DNA from: Karstenula rhodostoma CBS 690.94
Taxonomy: Eukaryota; Ascomycota; Dothideomycetes; Pleosporales; Didymosphaeriaceae
Length of the DNA: 64,000 nt
Reading direction: 5' to 3'
Assembly (NCBI GenBank): GCA_010093485.1
Contig: MU001499.1
Coordinates: 620,001-684,000 of the forward strand
In this document: piece after piece, positions 1-11,620 of the stretch
Layout of the letters: each line of letters opens with the position of its first letter
Position numbering within the stretch: the first letter of the stretch is position 1
Made by a program: the position numbers and the translations under genes
Notes under the pieces: model-generated
Told to the model about the DNA's origin: nothing
What the model saw: the letters and a program-made list of their open reading frames with translations, nothing else
Database searches by the model: none

Positions 1-101
1 CGCTGCCGCTGCTTGGCGCGTCTGGAAAAGTGTAGCTAGAATGCACGCATGCGCGCATGCTTCTCGCGACGACGCTCTGGTGAATCTTCGTCGATCCGCA
101 C

Positions 102-2867
102 ATGCCCGCGCTCTCCAAGGCCTCGCTGGCCTCGATCGTATGCCCCTCGGCCCCGTTCCTCGCCCCGCGCCTGCTCCGCACCTATGCGCCGCTCGCTGCC
201 CTCCCGCTGCAGCCATGGGCCCTCCCCACGCCGAGTCGACGGTACATATCCGATGGGAAGCACCTGAAGATGGTGCAGCACAGGAAGGTACGATCCGATG
301 CACTCGCTGCCCCAATCGCCCCCGCTGATCATGTGCAGCGGCAAGGACTGAAGCAGCAGATACTTCACGACCATGTCGCCTTGCTCCAGCAGTTCCGCAA
401 GGCCAACACCAGCCACGACCTGCGTTCGCTGATGGACCTGTACCCTAGCATACTCTCGACGGGCGCCCTGACCCGCGACGACACCCGCCGCATTGCCCAG
501 ACGCTGCACGCCTGCATGCGCAACCCGCAACTCCTCGGCGACACCAGAACACATCTGCTGTCCTTCCTCCAGCAGGTCATCAAGGACCTGCAGAAGGGAG
601 CCCTGCCCGTGCATCCCATTGTCTACGTGCATATCCTGGGCATCTACAAAGAACGCAAAATGTTCGACGAGGGATACGCACTGTGGCAGTGGGTCGTTCA
701 GCAGGACGACAATCATGTGAACCAAGCTGTCTACGGCGCCGCTATCGAGTTGATGGCGTATGGTAAGAAGCTTCGTCTGCCTGAGCTTGAGAACATCTAC
801 CTTGACGCTCTCAAGCGCTTCCCGGGCACCTTCGCCGAGTACCACCTCTCCCCAGACGCCATCGTGCCCAACCGCGCCCAACCCACTGCTATCGCCAATT
901 TGCCAGTCACGCTTCTGCAGGGCATTCTGACAGCCCGTATTCTGAACAACGATTGGAAGAAGTCGTACTTGGCTCTGGACACTGCCCTGCGCCTGTATCC
1001 CGGACAATTGCCTACACGCTTCTTCGAAGTCTTCATGGCCAGCAGGCAACTACGAGAAGCATACACTGTCTTCCTGGTTGCTTGTCGTGCGGGCGTTGTG
1101 CTAAAGCCCAGCCATGTTACTAGCGTGATGTCGAGAATCAAGGCAAGTATAGGTCGTTGTGATAGTCTGCGGGATCGGATCGTCCTCCTTCGCGCCATGG
1201 CTAATGCTTCGTACGCGTACCTGGAGGCTGGCGGCGCTATGGAACCAATACACGTGGGTCAGTTTCTCACATCCTTTGCCTCTTTACTTCCAGAGCCTGC
1301 ACCTGGAAGAGACTATCAAGGAGATATGGCATCGCTTCGTAATCGTATCATTATGAACGCCCACCAGACTTTATCGTCGCTTCTTCAGGCCGGGATGCCT
1401 CCTTCTCCGCAAATCTTCACTGCCCTCGTAACCCTCGCTGGAAGATTGCGGGTGCCGGATCTCCTGCGCGTCTCACTGCAGGACGCCGAGACTGCTCGGG
1501 TGGACTTAGGCGAAATTGGTGTTCGAATCGTGCTCGACTCAGCAGGCCGGGTCGGCGCGAAAGATCTCATTGAGGAATACTGGAAACGTATTGCGCACAA
1601 GTCAGCCTCGGATGGCAAACAGATCGGTTGGAAGGACTGGGCGTCTCTTGCCAGGGCATGCAAGAGAGCAAACCATCTTGATTATTTCCACGCACAGCTG
1701 CGGGAACAAGAACATGCCATTCCCGCATCATTGAAAGACTCGATAACGGCCGTACTCGAAGAGGAAGCACGCACCACCGAGCAAACAATCGACATTTCGC
1801 GCCCAGAGGTGTTCGAAAACGAGCTTGCCGGGCTCAACCAGCAAATCAAGAACATCGCGGCCGTCATCATGTCTGGTCAACGTTTGGACATTAAAAAAAC
1901 ACCATTCTACATGTTCCTTGATCCGGAAAGGCCACCTTTAGCTAAGCGAGAGCATATGCAGGAGATCTACGATGAGTACACCATAGATCCGCATCAGCCG
2001 CCTCCGGAAAAAGGTATACTACCCACAGCTTCTAGTCCTACGGGGATTCCCTTGGACGAACTCCGCTTTGAAAACTGGGTGTCAGTTGTGGACCTGATGG
2101 ACCAAGCGTACAGCTTGGAATTTGAGCGGCAAAGCAAGCTTCAACGCCTCGGGGAAGATGTCGCTCGGAGCGAAAGGAAGAATCCACTCGAAAGGGAGAG
2201 AAGCGATAAACTACTCTCGCCCAATATCCTCAGAGATCATATCAAGAGTCTACGGGACACATCGGTAGGACAGTTCGCGATTCGGAAGCGATATCAAAAG
2301 CTTATTCCTCCTAGTCTTCCCGAAAAGGCTCACGGTAGAAACGTTCTCTCCGACTCCAACGTAGAGAAGCCTCGGTCCCAAAAGCCTTTGAACATTGTAA
2401 AACACACCGAGGGACAATTCATTTTCCGTACCATCGATCTCTCCCCAGACGCCCCGACCCCCATCCTGTCGCAGACCAAGTCCCCCCGCCCCTTGCGCCA
2501 AGGCAACCACAACGAACTCCAGGTTCTGTACCACATGTTTCCCGGTGGCGGTGACAAAGCTGTGCCCGCTCAGTCAAAGCCTGACGACGCGTCGGCCGCA
2601 GCACCCCCACCAAAAAGCATACTCCCTGGACGCTTGTGGAGCAAGATACCCAAAACCCCCTCCCTTAGATACTACGCCAGCCTCAAGTCTGACCATGAAG
2701 CTCCCATACCTAAACCGAAGCTTTCGCGTAGCCCGTTTGGCAGCCGGAAGTCGGAGACGCACCATTCATTCAAGAAGTATCGCGGGGGTTTGAAGGTGGA
2801 TGATTTTGTGGATAAGGATAAGAGGTCGGTGAGGATGGATGGCAGGGGGGAGGGGGAGGAGAGTTAG
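102..2867 (+). CDS. Mitochondrial PPR/TPR-like helical-repeat protein
   Basis: This is an intronless 921-residue frame. The first ~50 residues are rich in Arg, Ser, Ala and Leu and lack acids, and they end in a PSRRYIS stretch typical of a mitochondrial presequence cleavage region, which supports the start at 102. Residues ~80-540 are mostly amphipathic helices in pairs (for example HPIVYVHILGIYKERKMFDE and VNQAVYGAAIELMAYGKK), resembling degenerate pentatricopeptide repeats. The C-terminal third is charged and low in structure, with many Lys, Arg and Pro. Fungal proteins of this architecture act in mitochondrial mRNA maturation, translation or complex assembly (for example CIA84- or Aep-type factors), but I cannot choose among these. 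An upstream exon beyond the window edge cannot be excluded. The mitochondrial helical-repeat assignment is inference from composition. Confidence 0.8.
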   Translation: MPALSKASLASIVCPSAPFLAPRLLRTYAPLAALPLQPWALPTPSRRYISDGKHLKMVQHRKVRSDALAAPIAPADHVQRQGLKQQILHDHVALLQQFRKANTSHDLRSLMDLYPSILSTGALTRDDTRRIAQTLHACMRNPQLLGDTRTHLLSFLQQVIKDLQKGALPVHPIVYVHILGIYKERKMFDEGYALWQWVVQQDDNHVNQAVYGAAIELMAYGKKLRLPELENIYLDALKRFPGTFAEYHLSPDAIVPNRAQPTAIANLPVTLLQGILTARILNNDWKKSYLALDTALRLYPGQLPTRFFEVFMASRQLREAYTVFLVACRAGVVLKPSHVTSVMSRIKASIGRCDSLRDRIVLLRAMANASYAYLEAGGAMEPIHVGQFLTSFASLLPEPAPGRDYQGDMASLRNRIIMNAHQTLSSLLQAGMPPSPQIFTALVTLAGRLRVPDLLRVSLQDAETARVDLGEIGVRIVLDSAGRVGAKDLIEEYWKRIAHKSASDGKQIGWKDWASLARACKRANHLDYFHAQLREQEHAIPASLKDSITAVLEEEARTTEQTIDISRPEVFENELAGLNQQIKNIAAVIMSGQRLDIKKTPFYMFLDPERPPLAKREHMQEIYDEYTIDPHQPPPEKGILPTASSPTGIPLDELRFENWVSVVDLMDQAYSLEFERQSKLQRLGEDVARSERKNPLERERSDKLLSPNILRDHIKSLRDTSVGQFAIRKRYQKLIPPSLPEKAHGRNVLSDSNVEKPRSQKPLNIVKHTEGQFIFRTIDLSPDAPTPILSQTKSPRPLRQGNHNELQVLYHMFPGGGDKAVPAQSKPDDASAAAPPPKSILPGRLWSKIPKTPSLRYYASLKSDHEAPIPKPKLSRSPFGSRKSETHHSFKKYRGGLKVDDFVDKDKRSVRMDGRGEGEES

Positions 2868-3783
2868 TTGCGGGTCAGTAAATGCTTTTGTTCTTGGATA
2901 CCCTGGATTTCTTAGTTTATGCGGAGCATGCGGGTGTAAGATACGTTGATGGTAGAATCTTGTAAGTATTGGATGTTGTATGGATATGTGTGAGTTAGCA
3001 TGAGTGGGCAATTGTACTGTATAGGGTTTTCAACTGCGGTGGCTGCTTTACTTGGAAGATGAGGTAGATGTTTGAGGCACGAGCTCTTTTGTATGATAGA
3101 TGTATACGATGCGATGCTGAGTCTGAGCTTGAGTGTAGAGAGATTGCGTGCCTGGGACAATTGTGATGTGGATCGGATGCTGAGAGGTGGGACATGAGAC
3201 GGATCTTCACTATTTGGAGAGAGGAGTGTATATCTGCTGTTGGGTTGGATGTAAGAGGGGGCGAGGGAGAAGGCTCGGGGTGAGGGCGGAAGGGGCTTAA
3301 TGGTGAGGAGGTTTGGTAGTGGTAGATTACAGAGGAAAAGCATAGGTAGGTTGAGGTAGATGAAGTAGATGGAGTAGATGGAGTAGCGCCTCCCTATTAT
3401 CTTCTTTGGCTCCGGGATCCCCACATGGGTTGATTGAGGTTGAGGTTGAGAACGTGGTTGGTACAGATCGGGCTGAGCTGGTGCCTGGGAAAGTAGGAGG
3501 TGCAGCTAGTGACGAGGTTTGAGTGGTGCCTTTGGTTGAGTGTTAGGTGTCTGCGTTTTTGCACATCCTCTTGCGACTCTCTTGAAGAACAAAGTCTAAT
3601 GTAGATTGTGCTTTAACCCATGACACTGTCATTGGCAACACAAGTAGGCAAATTTTGGTCATGCTCACAAACATCAGCATTGGGTAATTGCTACCCGTCC
3701 TACACCTGTATAAAATGCGTAATCCTTGTTTCCAATGGCTTGTCACTTCTTTCCAAACCCCCACCTGAGACTGAAAGATTACG
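2868..3783. other. Intergenic, no gene seen
   Basis: This is the 3' flank of the PPR-like gene. The frames present are short and repetitive (TAGATGGAGTAGATGGAGTAG-like purine/TAG runs near 3360-3390). I see no protein-like frame, RNA or mobile element. Confidence 0.5.
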
Positions 3784-4362
3784 GTGATAATCATGGTAGG
3801 ACTATACTCGCACTACTCTGTTTACATCATCTCCCGCTACAAGATTAGCAAAGCGTATCTCGCTGCCAGGGACGAAACTCCCGAGATGCATACAACTCAC
3901 CATGTGCTTGACAGTGTTCACGATGCAGCCAAGTCCGTCCAAAGGAGTGACGCTGGTCTTCTTGTTGTTGACGACTTCCACGTTCCGGATAATTACTACC
4001 GAGTCATCCACAGTCTCAAGGCAACCCAATGGACACAAGCCCGAGCGCTTGAACATACAAGGCAGATCTTGGCACCACGAGGAATGCACAACAGACCGAC
4101 TCGTGACCGTGGTCGGAGCGGCCACGGATAAGCGCGTAGCCAGTGATATGCTGACGTCCTAGTTGGGATAGCAGCGTTTCATACGAATTCTACCAAGATT
4201 TTCAAATGCGTGGAGTCGAAAGAAGAAGGCAAATATCCGGGTTTGGGATGGACGGGGGACCTAGAGGGGGAAGAGCACATGTGGCAGTTCTGGCGGATGG
4301 AGGAGATTGAGTACGATTCGCATGAGACTGTGGTGACGAATCACGCTACTTGGGAACCTTGA
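3784..4362 (+). pseudogene. Coding-like remnant interrupted by two in-frame stops
   Basis: One plus-strand frame stays protein-like from 3784 to a TGA at 4360-4362, broken by TAA at 4129-4131 and TGA at 4144-4146. The first part contains LDSVHDAAKS and DDFHVPDNYYRVIHSL. The part after the stops contains LVGIAAFHTNSTKIFKCV and GLGWTGDLEGEEHMWQFW. The opposite strand is also open over 3802-4125, so the coding strand is not certain. I do not recognise a family. It could be a decayed gene, or exons separated by an intron spanning the two stops. Confidence 0.3.
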
Positions 4363-4617
4363 TGGGTGGTCGAAGAGACAGCGGAAGGGTATCTTGACTA
4401 AGCTCAGGCGGGCTGAGCAAAGCGTAAAGAGAGTTTCTTGATATTTTTGATAGTGACAATACGAGTATGGAAGTCTTCGTACAATGTATTGCTTTGGAAG
4501 CGACTACTAAGAAGCCAACATAGATGTTGTTCCTCATCGAAACACTTTGCGCTTGCCATGGTGTTTTACTGTCGGAAAGTATTCGCGAGTAGCTGGCAGG
4601 TGCTTTCCTACAGCTAG

Positions 4618-5191
4618 GTACCGCCTAGCGCTGTCATAGGTAGCCTCGCCGACCCATTCAATCCATCGCTCTTACACCTCACTTTGTTCAAGAGCAACCT
4701 CACAGCTCCGCCGCGGTCAAAAACAACACTCGGCCTGACCGTATCTGTATAACAAGCCTGAGCCTATATATCGTGTCGTGAAGCTGCACATGACAGCAAT
4801 ATAGGAACAGGCTGGGAAAGTCTTCGCCTACCTGCAATCTCTACGAGAGAGCTTCGATCTATCTTCCGGCTTCAAAGGCCCTTCGACTTTTTTCAAGGTC
4901 GAGGCTTACTCAGAACACTTGACAATCCAAGAGGCCCTTTACATATTCGTGCGGACGCCAAAACAATTCTGGAAAGTGCGTGGGTTCAACGAATCTGGAT
5001 CCTGCAAGAAACAGCCATGGCAAGAACCGCTGTACTTTATTATAGCTCATCTCGGATGGGGAGGCGACATCTCGCCGTATTTATATCCGTTACGGCAGGT
5101 AGATCCGCACACGCCTCGGTCATCAAGCAACTCTCCTGAGCCACATTCGTCACGATATTCAAGGGCTGTGTACGCGTGGTCTGAAGCTTAA
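4618..5191 (+). CDS. Unidentified partial coding segment, probable two terminal exons
   Basis: An open stretch from 4618 (SAVIGSLADPFNPS) runs to 4740, where a GTATCT donor follows. A 64-nt candidate intron (4741-4804) ends in ATAG, and in phase 0 the frame continues from 4805 to a stop at 5189-5191. It includes GKVFAYLQSLRESFDLSSG, PSTFFKVEAYSEHL and TIQEALYIFVRTPKQFWKV, which read like a globular protein. No start codon or upstream exon is evident, and a TAG lies just before 4618. The tail overlaps no other gene and ends 46 bp before the convergent rhamnogalacturonan lyase. It may be the 3' end of a multi-exon gene or a relic together with 3784-4362. I do not recognise the family. Confidence 0.35.
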
Positions 5192-5237
5192 AATGAGGTC
5201 ATCACTTTTATCATGATAGAGATCAATGCATGCTACT

Positions 5238-7559
5238 TTACTTGACCTCCAACCTCAGCGCATCATACTGCACATACGCCGTCTCAGGCAACAGCGCACT
5301 TTCATAGTTTGTCGCGCTGTACGGTAGACTTAGCACGAACGCGTTCTCGCCTGCCTTTAGTAGCTTCGCATCAAATATAAACTTGTGCGCCAGATTGTAG
5401 CAGATGACTGCAGACCGCACGGCACAGGAGCTGGATTGGTGGTAGGGGATGACCCAGGGCGCGAGGTCCTTGCCGTTGACGTTGACGGTGTAGGGAAGGT
5501 TGGAGTAGGGCTCTGAGGCGTTGAAGACGTCGGTGTTGCCGGCGGCAGTTTTGGCGCCCGCGAGCTGGACCTGAGGAGGTTAGTCTGTTGTGCACGATAC
5601 GCGGGTGGTGCTAAGTATGGCTTACGGTGAAAGTCGCCGTCTTCTTCCCCTTTAGCTGGGATGCCTTGGTGTCGAATAAGATGGTCCAGTTGTTGATGTT
5701 GTCGTAGACTGGCTTCGGCCGCTCATAGTTTGCTTTGCCGCCGAACACGCTCCAGTGCACGTAGTTGAGTGCTTTGGCCGGGTCGTCGCGATCTACTTTG
5801 TATGTTACGCCCTCTGGGAACTCGTCTACGAAGTCGTACGCCGCCCAGTAGAGGCGGTATTGTTCGGTGAGGAGGGGGTGGTCAGGAGACGCTTCGTAGC
5901 CGTGGCGATACTCGCCGGAAGACTTGTCTGGGGTGCCGATGCGGAAGAGCTCTGTTCCTGCCGACTCTGCGTTCCATTCAATACGAAGGCTCGTCTCTTT
6001 TCCGGCGGAGATAGCGACGTTGTCACGAACGAAGTCGCCAAAGATGCCATCGGCGTATATAGTTAGTCTATATTCGCCCGCCTTAACGCGTGGGATGACG
6101 ACATTGCCCTTTGTGTCGATTTCACCCCAGTACTGGTAGGCTTTATCGTCGTACACGTTGTCTTGGTAGTTACGACCGCTCTCAGTTAGGATAGCAATGG
6201 GGTTCTTTGCGTTCTTGGGAAGGGACACCCGTGCATTGAACGTACCGCGCCCGGAAGTCCTAACAAGATTCGGGACGTGTTGGGCAATGGCGTCGTAGAA
6301 CTTTGCATTCCACTCTGGACGCAGACCATACTGTTCTGCATCGGCGCGTAGCTCGTCGAGGGAGCCGCCCTTGTTGAAGTGGAAGTATTGAGGGCCAAAG
6401 GTGCGATCGAAACCGTCCGTGATGTTGGGAGTCTGATCGCCATGATCTAAGCTGAAGTCAGTGTTGTTCTCGCATGCAGTCTATACAGTGGAGTTCCATA
6501 CGATTGCTGACCCTATACTCGTGGGTACAAAGTCAGCTGAGTCACAAAAGTGGGTTTATGTACGAAGTGTCCATGTCTAAGACATAGCGACTTTGTACCG
6601 GGGAGTATCGTACATGTAATTATAGACAATGCCGTCAACGACGAGATCAGAGTGCACAGGCCCATTGTAGTACGTCTCGACAGTGTTGTGTACAAGCCAG
6701 ACCCCAAACGATGTTCCGTTACTGCCTGATCCGTCGGCATACATGCCATGTGCCTTGTGATTGCGCCAGGTGTCTTGGAAGGTGTATTTGGTGAAATAAT
6801 CGCCGACACCCTGCACGTATGGAGAATCCTTCTTCGCAAGCCACCATGTAGCATCTTGCACGGTTACCTGGCCTTCGGTATTTGGCCGAGGTGCGGCAAA
6901 TTTTTCGTTGCTGACAAAGTGTGTGAAGAGCGGGGGGTTGTGGTTCGGGCGGAACATTGTGCGGAATTCCTGGAGGTTTCTTAGGAACGGTGTAGTTTTG
7001 TTGCTGTAGACAATACGACTGAAGGTGTGCAGGCCAGTCTCGCCTTCCCTCAGAAACCAGTACTGCTCCAATCGCTGACCGGTTGCGGTGTACGTCTCGC
7101 CCATGCTGATTCCACCATACTTCTTGCCCGTTGAGTCTGTGCCATTGTACAGCTCGTAGTCGACTTGTTTGCCCCGACCAGGAGTCCAGAACCCGCTAGG
7201 CGTACAATAGCAGTCTAGATAGGGCCCGACACCAGTATTTCCATCCTCAGTGCCCTAGTCTTCGATCAGCAGATAATTTTTGTAACCAAATGTACAGTAC
7301 TAGGTATAAAATCCGAGTATTGCATTGCTCCTGGGGTTCGCGGTGTAGTCAAACTTTTGACCAGGCACTGTAGTTTGATCTAGCTTACAAGAAGATTATG
7401 TCCATCGAGAGTAAGAACATTGACATGGCCGCGGCTTTTGCTAACCGAAGTTACCAGTCTCTCGTTAGCGAGGGTCAGGCTCGCACCGTCCTGAGTGGCA
7501 TTGAGAACTGCCAAAGCCGTCGACGACAGAAGCGTCGCAGAAGCTGCCAGGAAGCGCAT
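5238..7559 (-). CDS. Secreted rhamnogalacturonan lyase (polysaccharide lyase family 4)
   Basis: Exons are 7559-7389, 7254-6614, an 11-nt microexon 6512-6502, 6446-5626 and 5570-5238, giving 658 residues, a usual length for family PL4. The N-terminus (MRFLAASATLLSSTALAV) is a signal peptide. Family landmarks follow in order: GVGPYLDCYCTPSGFWTPG, EQYWFLREGETGLHTFSR, FRTMFRPNH, a YNYMVSNHHGDQTPN motif assembled across the microexon, ITDGFDRTFGPQYFHFNKG, a central fibronectin-III-like segment (GNVVIPRVKAGEYRLTIYA) and a C-terminal CBM-like domain ending in QYDALRLEVK. These enzymes cleave the rhamnose-galacturonate backbone of pectin RG-I by beta-elimination outside the cell. The splice at 5625-5571 restores FTVQLAGAKTAAGNTDVF. 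No pectinase neighbours are present. Family assignment is secure; substrate detail is from family knowledge. Confidence 0.93.
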
Positions 7560-9763
7560 AGCGAGACAGGTACTGCGATTCCAAAGTCTTCTCCATCTTC
7601 ATGTTTATACCAGGCCCTCGGGAGAATTTGGACAAGTCCTAGGCTTTATCTGGGGAAAACAATATGGGGAAGGGGCCGCCAAGAAGCCTCTCGGTAGGAA
7701 AGACCCCGAGCATAAGCGAAAGTCCAAGAAGCGGAACAAAGTCCAGGTGAGGATCAACATGTCGGTGAGGTTGTGTGCTCAAATGTAGTGTCAGTTTCCT
7801 ATGCAAACTAGGAAGGTGCGCTTTTGGGGTCCACTGGTTCGTATACTTTGCAAGAACCCAGTCACGTGTAGTTTTCCGTCCACGGATCTGCTTTGGCGGG
7901 GTCGAAAACCAACCTTCCGAAATGGCGGATTTCCACAACGTCAACGAGATACCAGCCTGGTTCCAGAATATGAAAAATCTGCTCTCGCTCTGTATAACCC
8001 GATATCAAGCTTCAATATATCTCTGGATCACTACAAGCTCACTAGTATATCCTGCTCGTGCAGAAAACGTAGCACGATCTTACCCAACGCGTGCTTGAGC
8101 GCAGAGGACATAGTCACATCTGGAGAAGTCTTCCAAAGTACAACGAAAAACTGCAGAGATATCATGCAGAACAAGGTATGATAACTGTCAAGAACATGGA
8201 AATGGCTTCGGCATTCGACGACCGACTTAAGCTCGCAGTGAAATTCTTCATCTTTTACACAGGGCAGCAGATGTCGCCAAAAGACATCCTGTGCGACTGT
8301 AGCGTTTGGGCAAAATCCTACCTTGTTGTGAAAACGACAACTCAGTGTTAGGGCAACACGATGTACCCAACCTTCCAGGCTAATACATCCTGTTGCCAGC
8401 CCTATGCACAAACCTGGCAATATTGAAGGGGCCAACACATCGTTTTAGTTCTCGTGATATCGCAGGACTAGAACAAGGATCAGAACGGTGCCCTGTTCCT
8501 GTCCTCAAACAGTCAGTCCGAGTGTATGCAGAAGTCAGCAAGGTGCTGCCTTCTCCTTTTGACGCGGAACGGTTTTAATTCATCCGAGGGCAGGGTAGGT
8601 TGTCTAAACGTGAATAGACGCTATAGGCTAGATCCGCGGATTTCAGCGCAGCCTAGGATAGGAGTCAAGGTGCGCGGTAAAGTTTGGCTAAACTCAACGG
8701 CATCCTTCTCTGCCCAGGCGGAGGGATGTGGAGAGACAGGCTTCCCCGTATTTTATGGTATTCCTCCGTGTACAACTTCCGGACTGATAACAAGAGACGC
8801 GCATCTCGTACTATGGCGTCATGAATCCTGTTCGCACGCCTTATCTCGAGGCACAGTCGCAAGCTAGCTCTGGATTCCGAAAAGCGACGGCGACCGACTA
8901 CAGTCGGTGAGAAATGCAGGCATTAGGGCGGAGTTAAAGCCGGGCGATTGAAGTTTCTGGCCATGATGCGACGTGATCCGCGATGCAGAAGACTCGGGCC
9001 AGGGCGCGATCCCTGCACCCCACAGCAAGGCGGCATGGCGGATGCAGTGCCGTTGGGCCACGCGAAGGGGATCCACAAGGTCTGAGACAGGAACAGGAAG
9101 GGCGAGTCGCGGATCAACGACGAAAGCGCTTCACACGAGTCACCCGAGACAAAGCCGATCGATAAGTGACTCGTTCTGCAGGAACAAAGAAACGAAATGA
9201 GGGCGTCCATGGCGACGATTACAAAGGGAAGGTGCCAGCATTCGCGTATGCTGACAGAAGAAGCGAAGAAGCCAGCGGGTGCCGATACGCCCTCGGCCCA
9301 CGTGTCATCATCCGGAAACCAGGATGCCAGAGGACTGTCCAACAATGGCCGTGCGACAAAAATACCGTGCCGGTTGGCACTTTGTTCCACATGCTTTCCG
9401 TCTTCTGTTATCGTTCTATGCATGGTGCACATACCACCCCCGGACGCTATGAACTTGGTTAATGTTGCGTACTCGCGCGCTGGACCGACCTTCTGCGTGC
9501 CCGCTTGGCCGAGGCATGGGGCAGTGACGGGGTGCAAGAGTGGTGGATCGAGGCTGACGTGAAGGCCACGCTCACCGATGGAACTGGCCAGAAGTGGATT
9601 TCCAAAGCGGGAGCGGAGCGGCACGATGCGTTTCGATGCGGGGCCTGATTGAGTGATCGTCGTGATGGCGGTGAGGAAGGTCAATCAAATATCCAGGCGA
9701 AGCAGCGGCATGCCTGTCGGGCGTAATACGAGCACTTCGGTCCGGATTGGTGCACGAGAGAGA

Positions 9764-9765
<2 letters not shown>
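7560..9765. other. Gene-poor stretch upstream of the lyase
   Basis: Several overlapping open frames exist on both strands, the longest at 8923-9684 on the minus strand (about 250 codons). None shows recognisable motifs, a signal peptide or intron-linked continuation. The segment nearest 7560 should contain the lyase promoter. I see no RNA gene or transposon. Confidence 0.4.

Positions 9766-9798
<33 letters not shown>
9766..9798. repeat. (GA)n microsatellite
   Basis: A pure 33-nt GA dinucleotide run, preceded by an imperfect GAGAGAGAAG stretch. It explains the Ser-Leu runs in overlapping spurious frames. Confidence 0.95.
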
Positions 9799-9800
<2 letters not shown>

Positions 9801-10446
9801 TGGGATTGTCTCGGCATGGAGCACCGAGCGAGATAAGCTGATGGCGTCCTCGTCGCGGTTGTTACCCTTCTCCATGCGGAAGGCTGAGCGTTGGTGGGGG
9901 AAGGAGCGGACTGCGGACGGCAGGAGCGGTTGTGTTGGCCTTAAGGTGGTGCGCAAAGCGCCGACTTCACACTCACCATGGTAAAGAAGAACCTTATATA
10001 ACGTCCGACTCCGATAGCACAGCGAATGATTCACATCGAGAACGGCACAAATTGGTATGGATGACGTGTGCGATTACGGTATATTATCTTCTGAGCCATG
10101 CCTACGCGACTGAAGGAAAATCCGAGAGGAATCAAGTGCGCACGAGCGTACAAGAGCCAGTGGCTCAAAGTCTATCGAAACCAAAGTACAATGAACAAGA
10201 AGGGTATTCTACGAAAAAAGCAAAGTGGATGCGGCAGCGGTCAACGCGCGAACAAAGAAACTCGAAAAGGCGTATTCCCAAAGAAAATCCCGTCATGGAG
10301 ATACGGAGATCGAATCACAGGCCCATGTATCCCAACCCCGGGCCGTGTTCCTGATCGTGACAGCCGAATAACCTGCTCGCTAAATGCAATATCATGATGA
10401 AAACAAATGTCCAAGAGACGCCATCACCCGGTGGCTTGGGGTGCGC
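9799..10446. other. Intergenic, no gene seen
   Basis: Only short overlapping frames without motifs are present. The plus frames around 9932-10397 are Lys/Arg-rich and look like chance openings. Confidence 0.4.
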
Positions 10447-10671
10447 TCAGTTCGATTCGCTTCCAGCACGACTCCTCTGCTCGGCCGGTGTTGATGGGAA
10501 AGAGAAGTCGATGGGAGACGGAGGTGGCGCAGGAGTCTCGTTGAATTCTTGACTTGATCGGGAGAAGGTGCTGCCGGCCTTGAAAGCAGCGCTGACATCG
10601 TGACCGAGGTTGGAGCTGGTCAAGATGGCGAGGCGATGGCGCTGGTTGTTGGTTGATTGCTGGGAAGGCAT
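10447..10671 (-). CDS. Possible small hypothetical protein, Ser/Pro-rich
   Basis: This is a 74-residue frame from an ATG at 10671 in good context (A at -3). The same frame is open back to an ATG at 10845, which would give 132 residues. A palindromic CTATATAG box at 10903-10910 lies about 60 bp upstream of the longer start, as a TATA element would. The product starts MPSQQSTNNQRHRLAILTSS and has a Pro/Ser tail (NETPAPPPSPIDFSFPSTPA). There are no domains, membrane segments or signal peptide. Composition is more gene-like than the surrounding frames, but the family is unknown and it could be a chance frame. Confidence 0.4.
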   Translation of the reverse strand: MPSQQSTNNQRHRLAILTSSNLGHDVSAAFKAGSTFSRSSQEFNETPAPPPSPIDFSFPSTPAEQRSRAGSESN

Positions 10672-10902
10672 TGTGGTGTGCCTCGGAACAGTCTGACTTG
10701 GTCTTGGATAGAAGATGACGGCGAGTGTGGCCGGGTCGGAGAAGACGGGTGGTAGAGCAAAGTCTTCACGAGAGGCGGCGATAGCGGCTGGGTGGTGGAG
10801 ATCAAGGACGGTGGAGATCAAAGATGGTGCAAGTGAAGGCTGCAAGATTCTGAGCAGGTCTGTGTGGCCTGGGGTAAACCTGGGGCAAAGCTGGAGAAGA
10901 AG

Positions 10903-10910
10903 GCTATATA
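10903..10910 (-). promoter_or_regulatory. Candidate TATA box
   Basis: CTATATAG lies about 58 bp upstream of the ATG at 10845 of the small minus-strand frame. It is a palindrome, so orientation rests on the neighbouring frame only. Confidence 0.3.
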
Positions 10911-11620
10911 GCTGGGTCCGGTGGGTAGGACAAGAGAGTACGTGCGTGTCTCTCGGTTGGAGAGCAGATTTGGGGAGGCGCTAGGCGTGCGGTATGTATG
11001 AGTTGGCTTCAGACAGGTAATAAATTCGTTGGCAAAATCGGAATGGCTGATCTGCAACTCCCGAAGCAGGCTTGCGGAAGAGGCTTATGGCTGAAATGCG
11101 GTGCACGAAGAGGCTGGATATGGTGAGTCAGATTTAATATGAGAGGCACGCAGGGCTGATGTGGATGCGTTGGCATCACTGGGGGCCGGGACCAAGCAAA
11201 TCACGGCGCCATCGACTACAGTGCAGATAGGGGATGGGCTGCAGCACGGGCTTACTCACGATGTTTTTTGGGTGCCGGGACTCGACGCCGAATACGCAGG
11301 ACGTAGTTGGGGCTGTTGAGTGGGCGGTGCCTGGATGTGCTGGTCCGATTGATCCGGCGAGTTGGAGGCGAAGATGCAGGTGTGGATTGATGTGCAAGAC
11401 AGGCTGATATAGATGTTCCAAGCCTAGGGGAGGATGAGGAAGCAGGTGGCGATCGAGTATGGGTAATGGAAAAGAAGACGAGCGGGCCGGTGTGGGGAGG
11501 TTTGCTTTATACTCGATCGACAGGGCCATGTCCAGGCAAGTCTTGACTCGCATGGGCGAGCAGGATACGCTTCGAGAAAAAGAAAGCGCCATCGCGATCA
11601 GACGGGCTGGAACAGCAACG

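Noticed and set aside
8923..9684. 253-codon minus-strand open frame
   Set aside because: No domain, signal peptide or protein-like hydrophobic pattern; frames are open on the other strand as well; in GC-rich non-coding DNA a frame of this length is not decisive.
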